From Syntrophaceae bacterium UBA1062 (GTDB lineage Bacteria > Desulfobacterota > Desulfomonilia > UBA1062), in contig DCDF01000114.1 in assembly GCA_002316295.1 (NCBI GenBank), forward strand, positions 1-23,429: a stretch of DNA of 23,429 nt. Direction: 5' to 3'. The notes beneath the pieces were generated by a model. The model was given only the letters and a program-made list of their open reading frames with translations, ran no database searches and was not told where the DNA came from. A program made the translations under genes and the position numbers. Each line of letters starts with the position of its first letter. Within the stretch, counting starts at the first letter, position 1. This document shows, piece after piece, positions 8,092 through 16,600 of this stretch.

Positions 8092-8420
8092 TGGACATAC
8101 AGACGCTCTACGAGATGCTGAAAAAGACCCAGGAGGCAAAGGGGTACTACTTCAACCGCGATCGCGAAGTCACTTTCGAGCTGCTGCGGGGGCTGCTGGT
8201 CAACAGGGAGCGATACGGGTACATGTGCTGTCCGTGCAGGCTCGCATCGGGAGACAGAGAGTGGGACAGGGATATCACCTGCCCCTGCATCTACCGGGCC
8301 CCGGATGTGGAAGAATACGGGAGCTGCTACTGCAACCTCTACGTTTCGAGGGAATGGAACGAAGGAAGCGTCCCGCACGTGTACGTGCCGGAAAGGAGGC
8401 CTGCAGGCAAGTTCCGGTAG
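8091..8420 (+). CDS. Ferredoxin-thioredoxin reductase catalytic subunit homologue
   Basis: Reduces a thioredoxin-fold partner with one-electron donors through a [4Fe-4S] cluster next to a redox disulfide. The 109-residue protein has the FTR cysteine pattern in order: C47-P-C49-R, C64-P-C66 and C79-Y-C81. By analogy with the plant enzyme, C47, C64, C66 and C79 should bind the cluster, and C49/C81 should form the active disulfide. The third motif is normally CHC with a catalytically helpful histidine; here it is CYC (Y80). No variable (alpha) subunit is present, as is usual outside photosynthetic organisms. The ATG overlaps the glutaredoxin stop by one base. A neighbouring extra cysteine (C46) precedes the first motif. 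Confidence 0.88.
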   Translation: MDIQTLYEMLKKTQEAKGYYFNRDREVTFELLRGLLVNRERYGYMCCPCRLASGDREWDRDITCPCIYRAPDVEEYGSCYCNLYVSREWNEGSVPHVYVPERRPAGKFR

Positions 8421-8459
8421 TGCCGCTTGCCTTCGGGGGGAGCATCGGCGCTTCTCGGA

Positions 8460-8475
8460 GCAGGAACGTTCCTGC
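8460..8475. repeat. Perfect 16-bp palindrome in a convergent gap
   Basis: GCAGGAACGTTCCTGC reads identically on both strands. It lies between the 3' ends of the FTR gene (8420) and the PilZ gene (8511). It could form a 5-bp hairpin with loop AACGTT on either transcript, but no T-run follows on either side, so it is not a standard terminator. A protein-binding dyad is possible. Confidence 0.5.
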
Positions 8476-8510
8476 GGGCGCTGCCCCGGTCCCGCCGGTA
8501 CGGTGTGAGA

Positions 8511-8816
8511 TCAGGAAAAGAGCAGCTTCAGGATGTCCTGCTCGATATAGGTCAGGCGTATGCCTATTCCCTGCCCGTCGGTTCTGGCGACAATTCCCTG
8601 TGCCCACAGAGGCTTGCCCAGGATCTTTTCGGTGTTGAGCTTCATGGAGACGTATGCATCTTCAGCCAGCGGCGCGTCCGTCTTCAGGAAGATGCCGTTT
8701 CTGCTCATGTTCGCCACGACGGCCCTGTCCGCAGAGGTGAGGGTGTCGGTATAGGTTATCGTTGCGTCCATCATCTCAGGGGCCTTCACCCGGGTGTCCG
8801 ACCGTCTGTTCCGCAT
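8511..8816 (-). CDS. PilZ-domain protein, probable cyclic-di-GMP receptor
   Basis: A 101-residue stand-alone PilZ domain. The two c-di-GMP-binding motifs are present: RxxxR as R5-S-D-T-R9, and N36-x-S38-x-x-G41 (NMSRNG). These are followed by a beta-barrel-like pattern ending in GQGIGIRLTYIEQDILKLLF. A GGAGGAG ribosome binding site precedes the ATG at 8816. There is no attached output domain, so it would act by binding a partner after c-di-GMP binding. Nothing in the neighbourhood identifies the partner; the divergent histidine kinase gene starts 300 bases away. Confidence 0.85.
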   Translation of the reverse strand: MRNRRSDTRVKAPEMMDATITYTDTLTSADRAVVANMSRNGIFLKTDAPLAEDAYVSMKLNTEKILGKPLWAQGIVARTDGQGIGIRLTYIEQDILKLLFS

Positions 8817-9115
8817 CGGTTTCTCCTCCGTGCTGTGTTGGTCAAGGGGTCATGAACAAGCAAGAAGAACAATCATGCATTGACAGCAGAGACCGCCATA
8901 CAATCATGTGCGAGCCGGGGCGGCCCGGTAGACCCTGCAGAGTAAAATAGTCCTTTCACACCGGGAATCAAGTGAATGCCTATGAGATGCACTCATTATC
9001 ACAGGGGAATTGATCCGGGATTTATGATATGATATGTGCAGAAACTCCCGGCGGAAACAATGAATATTTGTATCAAAGGCCGCCGGGACGCACCTCCAAG
9101 GGAAGACAGGATCGT
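8817..9115. other. Divergent intergenic region between PilZ and histidine kinase genes
   Basis: No gene recognised. It must hold the promoters of both flanking genes. A perfect TTGACA (8880-8885) is present, but the only good -10-like word (TACAAT, 8899-8904) is 13 bases away, too short for a normal sigma70 promoter. CAATCATG is repeated at 8870-8877 and 8901-8908, a 31-base period. Confidence 0.35.
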
Positions 9116-10861
9116 ATGCCGACAGGAGAAGATCGAAAGAGTATTATCCAATCCGGACCCCTCGGTCTTTCAGACGGCCGCCTGGATTTCTCGCACAGAA
9201 TCCTGCAATATGCTTCACAGGACAGGCCGAAACTGGAATTTCTGTCCGAGGTGATGAAGCTCGTCCTCGAGCACTCCGGCTGCGATGCGGTGGAAACGCG
9301 GTTAAAGGACGGATCCGATGACCTGAGATGCGAGGCTCACAAGGAGCGCGACGGGACCGGTGATTTAACAATCATCGCCGACAGCGGAAGCGGCGCGTCG
9401 ACTGCCGGTGATACCGGGTTTCCCGATATCCGGAAGGTACTGGCGGCGGTGAATCTGAGCTGCGGCTCTGTGCCTGCGGAGTGCACGAAGCACGGAAGCA
9501 TCTGGCTCCACGACATCGGGCGAATGATCTCGCCGGATGCCGGTTCGGACGTGCAGGCCGTGCTCGGCGGCATGAGCTCAGGCGGCGCCTACCGGTCGCT
9601 GGTTTTGATTCCCCTGCGTTTCGGCGAAGCACAGATCGGGATGATCCTGTTCAAGGGCAGGCGGGAAAATTCATATGATCCGGTGAAGCTCGAGTACCTC
9701 GAAACCATTGCGGCCAAGTTCGAGCTCGCGCTCATCCACCTGCTTTCACAGGCAAAGCTTCATGAGCGCGTGAAGGAGCTCACATGCCTGTACGGCATCG
9801 CGCGTGCAGCCTCGGAGCCCGGTCTGTCTTTCGAAGAGAAGATGATGAATATCGTCGCCCTGCTTCCACCGGCGTGGCAGTATCCTTCCCACGCCTGCGC
9901 CCGGATCGTGATAGACGGACATGCCTATCAGACACCCTCGTTTGCTGAAGGGATGCAGAAGCAGGTCGCTCATGTGACAATCAAAGGCAGAAACAGGGGA
10001 GTGGTCGAGGTTCACTATCCCGACCAGAGGCCCTTCCCGCAGGGGAAGCCGTTTCTCGACGAAGAGCAGAGCCTGATCAACAATGTCGCGGGTCAGATCG
10101 CGCAGATGATCGAGCAGAAGGAGGCGGAGGCCGCGCGGTCCGAGCTCCAGGACCAGCTGACCAGGGCGGACCGCCTGGCTGCAATCGGCCAGCTTGCCGC
10201 CGGAGTTGCCCACGAGCTCAATGAGCCGCTCAATACCATCCTGGGATTCGCGCAGCTTATCCAGAAGAATGAGCACATGCCGGAACAGGCGGCGCGGGAT
10301 GTCGAAAAGATCGTCGAGGCCTCGCTTCATGCGAGGACCATCATACGCGAGCTCCTGATATTCGCCCGGCAGTCCGCGCCCAGCAGAGGCAGGGTGAACC
10401 TGAACCGGATCATAGAAGACGAGCTGAGCCTCTTTGAGTCTCTGTGCTGCAAGTCATGCGTGGAGCTCAGGCGCATGCTCGCTCCCGATCTCCCGGAAAT
10501 CACGGCGAACAAGTCCCAGATGCTCCAGGTCATTTCCAACCTGATGATCAACGCCCTGCAGGCCATGCCCGAAGGCGGCGCCATCACTCTCACAACGGCG
10601 TTCAGCCATGACGAAGTATCGCTGATGGTGGAGGATACGGGTATCGGTATGAGCGAAGAAGTGAAGAACAACATCTTCCTGCCCTTCTTCACCACCAAGG
10701 ACGTGGATCAGGGAACAGGCCTGGGGCTTGCGGTAGTGCATGGGATTGTGGCATCACATTCAGGACGGATCGTTGTCGAAAGCGAACCAGGGAAAGGTTC
10801 CAGGTTTGTGCTCACCTTCCCGTACAGCACGTCGACCGAACCGGAGGAGGACTCAAGATGA
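9116..10861 (+). CDS. Two-component sensor histidine kinase with GAF-type sensory region (NtrB-like)
   Basis: A cytoplasmic kinase of 581 residues that phosphorylates the response regulator encoded next. No transmembrane segments are visible. Residues about 30-200 look like a GAF domain and about 225-345 like a second GAF-like sensor segment (LLPPAWQYPSHACARI through FLDEEQSLINNVAGQI). A HisKA domain follows with the phospho-acceptor H366 (GVAHELNEPLN). The HATPase domain has an N box (NLMINALQAM), G1 (DTGIGM), F box (FFTTKD) and G2 (GTGLGLAVV). The ATG at 9116 (AGG five bases upstream) is preferred. An in-frame ATG at 9029 would add 29 residues with no family character. The stop overlaps the regulator start as ATGA. 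The stimulus is unknown; a soluble GAF kinase would sense an internal metabolite or redox signal. Confidence 0.9.
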   Translation: MPTGEDRKSIIQSGPLGLSDGRLDFSHRILQYASQDRPKLEFLSEVMKLVLEHSGCDAVETRLKDGSDDLRCEAHKERDGTGDLTIIADSGSGASTAGDTGFPDIRKVLAAVNLSCGSVPAECTKHGSIWLHDIGRMISPDAGSDVQAVLGGMSSGGAYRSLVLIPLRFGEAQIGMILFKGRRENSYDPVKLEYLETIAAKFELALIHLLSQAKLHERVKELTCLYGIARAASEPGLSFEEKMMNIVALLPPAWQYPSHACARIVIDGHAYQTPSFAEGMQKQVAHVTIKGRNRGVVEVHYPDQRPFPQGKPFLDEEQSLINNVAGQIAQMIEQKEAEAARSELQDQLTRADRLAAIGQLAAGVAHELNEPLNTILGFAQLIQKNEHMPEQAARDVEKIVEASLHARTIIRELLIFARQSAPSRGRVNLNRIIEDELSLFESLCCKSCVELRRMLAPDLPEITANKSQMLQVISNLMINALQAMPEGGAITLTTAFSHDEVSLMVEDTGIGMSEEVKNNIFLPFFTTKDVDQGTGLGLAVVHGIVASHSGRIVVESEPGKGSRFVLTFPYSTSTEPEEDSR

Positions 10862-12225
10862 CAGCTGCCAGGAAAAACCGCATACTGGTGGTGGACGACG
10901 CGCCCACCGCGCTCGACATCCTCGAGCGGAACCTCTCCTCCCGGGGGTATCTGGTGCTCACCGCATCGAACGTTGCCGACGCCGTCAAGGTTCTTGAAAA
11001 CTCCCCGGTGGACCTGGTCATCACCGATTACAAAATGCCGAAAATCAGCGGCCTGGATCTTATACGCCACGTCAGGGAAAACTGCTTCGACACCGAGGTG
11101 ATCATGATCACCGGCTACGCATCCGTGAAGGGGGCGGTGGAAGCGGTGAAGATGGGGGCCGAGGAATACCTTCCGAAACCCTTCACCGACGAGGAGCTGT
11201 TCGCGGCCGTTGAGAGGGCGCTCAACAAGCGGGAGCTCAAGACCATGGTCAAGGGGAGAAAACCCCGCGTCAGCCCCAATTCATACGGCATCATCGGAGA
11301 ATCGCCTGCCGTCCGCAACATGCTCGCACAGATCGAAAAGGCGGCGGCATCCTCGGCCACCGTGCTCGTTCTGGGGGAAAGCGGCACAGGCAAGGAGCTC
11401 GTCGCCCGTGCGATCCACTACAGCAGCAAGCGGGCTTCGGCTCCCTTTGTTCCGGTCAACTGCGGCGCCATCCCGGAAAAGCTGCTGGAAAGCGAGCTGT
11501 TCGGTTACGTAAAGGGGGCGTTCACCGGCGCGACCGAGTCGCGCGCCGGGTTCTTCCAGACCGCCGACGGGGGCACCATCTTTCTGGACGAGATCAACGA
11601 AATGAGCCCGGCCATGCAGGTCAAGCTCCTGCGTGTGCTCCAGGACAAGCAGGTGTGCATGGTCGGCGCGAGGAAAACCCAGAAGATTGATGTCCGGATC
11701 CTTGCGTCGAGCAATAAAGACGTTCGGGCCCTGGTCAAGAAGGATATATTCCGGGAAGATCTGTTTTTCCGGCTCAACGTCATATCGATCACCGTCCCGC
11801 CTCTGAGAGAGCGGCGGGATGACATCCCCCTTCTTGTCTCGCATTTCGCGGCAAAGTTCGCTCATGAAATGGGCAGGCCGGTGTCCTCATTCTCGGATGA
11901 GGTGGTGAAGGCCTTCATGAATTATTCCTGGCCGGGAAACATAAGGGAGCTGGAAAATCTCGTCCAGCGGCTGACCGTCATGACCGATGCGCCAACTATC
12001 GAGATACCCGATCTGCCGTCATTCATGCGATTCTCCGCCCTGTCCGAGACGGTCCCGTTCAGATCCCTGGCAGAGGAAGAAGCCAGCTACATCCGCAGGA
12101 TTCTGGCAAGCGTGGGGGGGAACAAATCCCGCGCCGCCGAGATACTCGGTATCGATCGAAAGACTCTGAGAGAAAAGATCAAGCAGGCTCGTACCCCTGA
12201 CGACAAACCCTCCGGCACCTGGTGA
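10858..12225 (+). CDS. NtrC-family sigma54-dependent response regulator
   Basis: A 455-residue enhancer-binding activator. The receiver domain (1-120) has acidic D13/D14, the phosphorylation site D57 (VITDYKMPK) and the conserved lysine in YLPKPF. The AAA+ domain has Walker A GESGTGKE (173-180), the sigma54-contacting GAFTGA (220-225) and Walker B GTIFLDE (239-245). A C-terminal Fis-type helix-turn-helix lies around residues 415-445 (ILASVGGNKSRAAEILGIDRKTLREKI). All catalytic motifs are intact, so it should open sigma54 promoters. It overlaps the kinase stop by four bases. A -24/-12 promoter candidate lies about 180 bases beyond its end, in front of the flavoprotein operon, which makes that operon its most likely target. 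Confidence 0.93.
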   Translation: MTAARKNRILVVDDAPTALDILERNLSSRGYLVLTASNVADAVKVLENSPVDLVITDYKMPKISGLDLIRHVRENCFDTEVIMITGYASVKGAVEAVKMGAEEYLPKPFTDEELFAAVERALNKRELKTMVKGRKPRVSPNSYGIIGESPAVRNMLAQIEKAAASSATVLVLGESGTGKELVARAIHYSSKRASAPFVPVNCGAIPEKLLESELFGYVKGAFTGATESRAGFFQTADGGTIFLDEINEMSPAMQVKLLRVLQDKQVCMVGARKTQKIDVRILASSNKDVRALVKKDIFREDLFFRLNVISITVPPLRERRDDIPLLVSHFAAKFAHEMGRPVSSFSDEVVKAFMNYSWPGNIRELENLVQRLTVMTDAPTIEIPDLPSFMRFSALSETVPFRSLAEEEASYIRRILASVGGNKSRAAEILGIDRKTLREKIKQARTPDDKPSGTW

Positions 12226-12265
12226 ATATCTCACCAGTGAGGAGAATTTCCCCACTTTCAGATCC

Positions 12266-12368
12266 CGGCTCTTGCTGTCTTTGTACGTGCACATCCAGCA
12301 TCGAGGGATTGGCTTCCACCCAATAAAACCAATAAAAACAAAATGATATTAACCAAATGCAAGAGCCG
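12266..12368. promoter_or_regulatory. Paired inverted 10-mer, possible enhancer sites for the sigma54 activator
   Basis: CGGCTCTTGC (12266-12275) has its exact inverse GCAAGAGCCG at 12359-12368, separated by 83 bases that include an AT-rich stretch (about 12318-12357). The two sites lie roughly 135 and 40 bases upstream of the -24 element, in the range usual for NtrC-type upstream activating sequences. The AT-rich spacer could carry a bend or an IHF site, but no good IHF match was found. The second copy also sits in an ATGCA/TGCAT dyad (12357-12361/12379-12383). Confidence 0.4.
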
Positions 12369-12407
12369 CCGCTGTTTGTGCATCTCAGGCGGGCCTCGGG
12401 ATGCCTC

Positions 12408-12422
12408 AGGCATGTTTCTTGC
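12408..12422 (+). promoter_or_regulatory. Sigma54 (-24/-12) promoter candidate for the flavoprotein operon
   Basis: AGGCATGTTTCTTGC contains GG (12409-12410) and GC (12421-12422) separated by exactly ten bases. It matches the consensus TGGCACG-N4-TTGC at all fixed positions except the first T and the C of CACG. Transcription would start near 12433, about 30 bases before the ATG at 12464. An intact sigma54 activator gene ends 180 bases upstream, which strengthens the call. Confidence 0.7.
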
Positions 12423-12463
12423 CCGATGATCACGTCACATGAACAAGAAACAGGGGGTGCGAC

Positions 12464-12757
12464 ATGCCCGAAAGCTATGAGGGGCTCTGTTCTACCTGCA
12501 AATACTCATCACGGTGCACCTTAACAAAGGCACCCGGGCAGGGCATTCATTTCTGCGAAGAGTATGAGGCAGGCGACGGGTCGCATGCCGGCAGGAAGGG
12601 AAGACGATGTGCCTCGGCCGCCAAGCTCATGATCTCTGATACAAAGCCTCGAGCATCGGGAGCGGTTCTGGGTCTGTGCGGCAACTGTGTGCACCGCATT
12701 ACGTGTCGTTTCCCACGTCCTGAATCGGGCGTATGGCATTGCGAAGAATATCAGTGA
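12464..12757 (+). CDS. Small protein with two four-cysteine CEEY repeats, function unknown
   Basis: A 97-residue protein with an internal duplication. Repeat 1 is C9-x2-C12-x5-C18-x12-C31 followed by EEY; repeat 2 is C72-x2-C75-x5-C81-x11-C93 followed by EEY. Each repeat has the four cysteines needed for one zinc ion or one FeS cluster. A basic linker (residues about 40-66) joins them. I do not know an experimentally assigned function for this motif. The gene has a good ribosome binding site (AGGGGG), is the first after the sigma54 promoter, and is followed after 52 bases by the NuoE-like gene. An accessory, regulatory or electron-transfer role in the complex encoded downstream is a reasonable inference. 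Confidence 0.8.
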   Translation: MPESYEGLCSTCKYSSRCTLTKAPGQGIHFCEEYEAGDGSHAGRKGRRCASAAKLMISDTKPRASGAVLGLCGNCVHRITCRFPRPESGVWHCEEYQ

Positions 12758-12809
12758 GAGAGCGACACGGGACAGAAGGAAGGTTGGACCTAAGGAGAAA
12801 GAGAGAGGC

Positions 12810-13661
12810 ATGGATACGAAAGGCATTCTTGAGATCATTCAGCGTAACGGCAAGAACCACGCGGGGATCATCGCCATCCTCGAAGAGATCCAGGAGGAGT
12901 GCTCCTATCTCCCCGAGGAGGCCTTGAGGCTGGTGGCCAGGGAGACAGGGCGCTCGCTGGCCGACATCTACGGCGTGGCCACGTTCTACAAGGCCTTCAG
13001 CCTGAAGCCCAAAGGCAGGCACTGCATATCGGCCTGCCTCGGAACGGCGTGCCACGTGCGCGGCGCTCAGAAGATCGTCGAGGAATTCTCGCAGGAGCTC
13101 GGCATAAAACCGGGGGAGACCACCCCGGACAACGAGATCACTTTCGAGACGGTCAACTGCCTCGGGGCATGCGCCCTGGGCCCCATCGTGGTCTCCGACG
13201 GGCACTACTTCGCGAACGTGACCGCCCGGAAGGTCGGAGAGATACTCCGGGACACGAGAGAGGGCACCTTCGATTCGGACGTGTCACAGGAAGCGCACCC
13301 GTTCCTGATAGAGGTGTCCTGCCCCCGGTGCGGCAGGAGCCTCATGGACAGCGGGACCAGCCTCCACGGCCACCCGTCCATACTGATCACGGCTTCGATG
13401 AACGGCAAGACCGGATGGGCCAGGATCCCCTCTCTGTACGGGCATTTTTCCAGAACCCACGAGCACGACTTTCCCGCCGACACCATCATACAGCTCTCCT
13501 GCCCCCACTGCGCTTCGTCTTTCCAGGACGGCTCCCGCTGTGTGGATTGTGGGGCCCCGCTGGCAACGATGAGGCTCGCCGACAATAGCGGCGTCTTTCG
13601 CATATGCACCCGCACGGGGTGTGATGGCCACCTGCTCGACATCGGCAGGGCGGAACTGTAA
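12810..13661 (+). CDS. NuoE-like [2Fe-2S] subunit with zinc-ribbon-like C-terminal extension
   Basis: The N-terminal ~155 residues are a NuoE/HoxE/HydC-type thioredoxin-fold domain that carries electrons from the NuoF-like flavin module. Its [2Fe-2S] ligands are C76-x4-C81 and C117-x3-C121. After it comes a ~120-residue extension not found in ordinary NuoE (about 160-175 residues). The extension has C171-x2-C174, C231-x2-C234, C244-x2-C247 and C266-x4-C271, which look like two zinc ribbons or extra cluster sites. The ATG at 12810 follows AAGGAG and gives the family N-terminus; the longer frame from 12687 overlaps the preceding gene and is unlikely. The next gene starts 12 bases after its stop. 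The extension may dock the GltB-like subunit or the small cysteine protein (inference). Confidence 0.88.
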   Translation: MDTKGILEIIQRNGKNHAGIIAILEEIQEECSYLPEEALRLVARETGRSLADIYGVATFYKAFSLKPKGRHCISACLGTACHVRGAQKIVEEFSQELGIKPGETTPDNEITFETVNCLGACALGPIVVSDGHYFANVTARKVGEILRDTREGTFDSDVSQEAHPFLIEVSCPRCGRSLMDSGTSLHGHPSILITASMNGKTGWARIPSLYGHFSRTHEHDFPADTIIQLSCPHCASSFQDGSRCVDCGAPLATMRLADNSGVFRICTRTGCDGHLLDIGRAEL

Positions 13662-13673
13662 GGGGCGGGCACC

Positions 13674-16600
13674 ATGGAAAAGTTCGATTCGATAAACGGG
13701 TTTCACGAGTTTCGGTCACGCCTTCTTAAGCAATTCGATCCTAAAGTCCCCACGCTGGTCATATCCGCAGGCACCTGCGGACAGGCCAGCGGCGCCAACG
13801 CCGTTATCCGTGCGGCCAAGCGCGAGCTTCTCCGGAAGGGACCGGCCTGCGGGGTCCGACTGCGCATCACGGGCTGTCACGGCTTCTGCGCAATGGAGCC
13901 CTCGGTGCTCCTCGAGCCGAGGCGCACCTTTTATCCAAAGGTGAGCCCCGACGACATCGCGGCCATCATCGATGCGGCAGAGCGGGGCGATATCGTCGAG
14001 CGCCTGCTCTATGTGCATCCGGAAACAGGCGCTCGGATCGAGAAGCAGGACGATATGCCCTTCTTCCAGGGGCAGGCAAGGACCATCATCGGCAGGAACG
14101 AAAAGATCGACCCCATCCGCATCCGCGACTATATCTTGAACGACGGCTATCTCGCCCTTGCCCGGGTTCTTGAAGATCAAAACCCCGGGCGCATCGTCGA
14201 AGAGGTGACGGCCTCGGGGCTTCGCGGCCGCGGGGGTGCGGGATTCCCCACCGGGCGGAAATGGGGGCTCTTCGCCTCCCAACGCAACGTGTCCGGGAAA
14301 TACCTCATCTGCAACGCCGACGAGGGCGACCCGGGTGCCTATATGGACAGGAGCGTCCTGGAGGGCAACCCGCACAGCATCATCGAGGGGATGACCGTGG
14401 GCGCTTTTGCCACGGGCGCAACCGAAGGGATCATCTACATCCGAACGGAATATCCGCTCGCGATCAAGCATCTGAAGATCGCACTCGAGCAGGCGAGAGA
14501 GATGGGCCTGCTCGGTAAGAACATCCTCGGGACCGGGTTCTCCTTCGATATATCGATCGTCAAGGGCGCAGGCGCCTTTGTCTGCGGAGAAGAAACAGCT
14601 CTGATCAGGTCCATCGAGGGGCGCATGGGCGAGCCCAAGCAGAGGCCCCCGTTCCCCATCGTCAAGGGACTCTACGGCAAGCCCACGATGATCAACAACG
14701 TGGAAACCTGGGCAAACATACCGATCATCGTTGCTCAAGGGTCCCGGCGGTTTGCGGAGACGGGCACGGAAGGCAACTCCGGCACGAAGATCTTCAGCCT
14801 GGTGGGCAAGATCAGGAACACCGGTCTCGTGGAGGTGCCCATGGGCATGACCTTGAATCAGGTCGTGCGCGACATCGGCGGCGGAATCCCCGGGAAGAGG
14901 AAAATCAAGGCCGTACAGACCGGCGGACCGGCCGGCGGCTGCATCCCCGCATCGAAGTTCGGCCTGCCCATCTCGTACGAGAGCCTCAAGGCCGCCGGCT
15001 CCATCATGGGCTCGGGCGGCATGATCGTCATGGACGACTCAACGTGCATGATCGATGTGGCCAGGTATTTCATGGCCTTCCTGAAAGACGAGTCGTGCGG
15101 AAAGTGCTTTACCTGCCGCAAGGGCACGCAGAGGCTGCACGAGCTCCTCGAGGACATCATCCAGGGCAGAGGCACACCCGAGCACCTGAATCTGCTTGAG
15201 GAGCTCGGGGAGACGGTCAGGGACACCACCATGTGCGCCCTGGGCCAGTCGGCCGCCAACCCGGTCCTGAGCACGCTCAGGTATTTCCGCGAGGAGTACG
15301 AGCGCCACATTGAAGACAAGCGCTGCGATGCGTTCGTGTGCAAGCAGCTCACCGGTGCCCCCTGCCAGGCCGCGTGCCCCGTGGACACGGAGCCGTGGAG
15401 ATACATCGCCATGATAGAAAAGGGCGATTACGAGGAGGCATATCGGGTCATCCGCTCCGCCAATCCCTTCCCGGCCGTGAGCTCCAGGGTGTGCGACCGC
15501 AAGTGCGAAAGCCGCTGCAGCCTGGGCGCGGGCGGAGGAGAGGGGGTCGCCATCCGCGCGCTCAAGCGGTTTGTCACCGACCGGGTCGATCCTTCGGTCT
15601 ACCGGCCGGAGAAGGCCCAGGACAAGGGCAGGAAGGTGGCGGTCATCGGGGCCGGACCGGCCGGGATCACGGCCGCGCACCAGCTCTCCCTGCTCGGGTA
15701 CAAGGTCACGATTTTCGAGGCGGAAAACATCCCCGGCGGCATGCTCACGTGCTCGCTGCCGGCCTACCGGCTGCCCAGGGACATCGTCGAGAAGGAAATT
15801 GAAACCCTCATGAACGAGAACATCTCGATCGAGTACGGCCGCGCCCTGGGGAGGGACATGACCATACAGGATCTCATGTCTGATGGGTATGAGGCCGTGT
15901 TCCTGGCCATGGGGGCGCACGAGAGCTGGCGCTTAGGCTTGGAGAACGAGGAGGTGGAAGGGATCTTTCCCTCGATCGAGTTCCTGAAGGAATTCAACAT
16001 GAGAGGAATCGAGCTCGCACGCGGGCATGTAGGCATAGTCGGCGGCGGGAACTCAGCCGTGGACGCCGCGCGGGTCGCGCTGCGGCAGAAGGAGGTAACC
16101 GGGGTGACCCTGTTCTACCGCCGCACCCGCGACGAGATGCCCGCGTATGAAGAAGAGATCGAGGCCGCGCTCGAAGAGGGCGTCAGGATCGAGACCCTCA
16201 TCTCGCCCGTGAAGATCCACGTGCGCCAGGAAGAGATCGAGGCCGCCATCCGGGAGGGCGTCGAGCTAGAAACGCTCGTCTCGCCCATAAAGATCCACGC
16301 CAGGGAGGGACGTCTCACCGGCATCGAATGCGTGAGGAACCGCCTGGGCGAGGTCGATGCCACCGGCAGGCGCACCCCGGTGCCGATCCCGGGGAGCGAG
16401 TTCAGCGTGGACCTGGATACGCTCATCGTGGCCATCGGCGAAAGGCCCTCGAGCAGGGCACTGGCATCCATGGGGCTCGAGCTCGACAAGGGCGGCAGGG
16501 TGAAGGCCGACAGGAAAATCCTGGAAACGAGCATCAAAGGGGTTTTCGCGGGCGGCGATCTCGTGACCGGACCCAACACCGTCATCGACGCCGTGGCATC

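Noticed and set aside
8880..8904. Sigma70 promoter with TTGACA and TACAAT before the histidine kinase
   Set aside because: The two hexamers are only 13 bases apart, too close for a functional pair.
12219..12237. Terminator after the response regulator gene (CTGGTGA/TCACCAG hairpin)
   Set aside because: The stem overlaps the stop codon and has no following T-run; it may be a weak mRNA end structure only.
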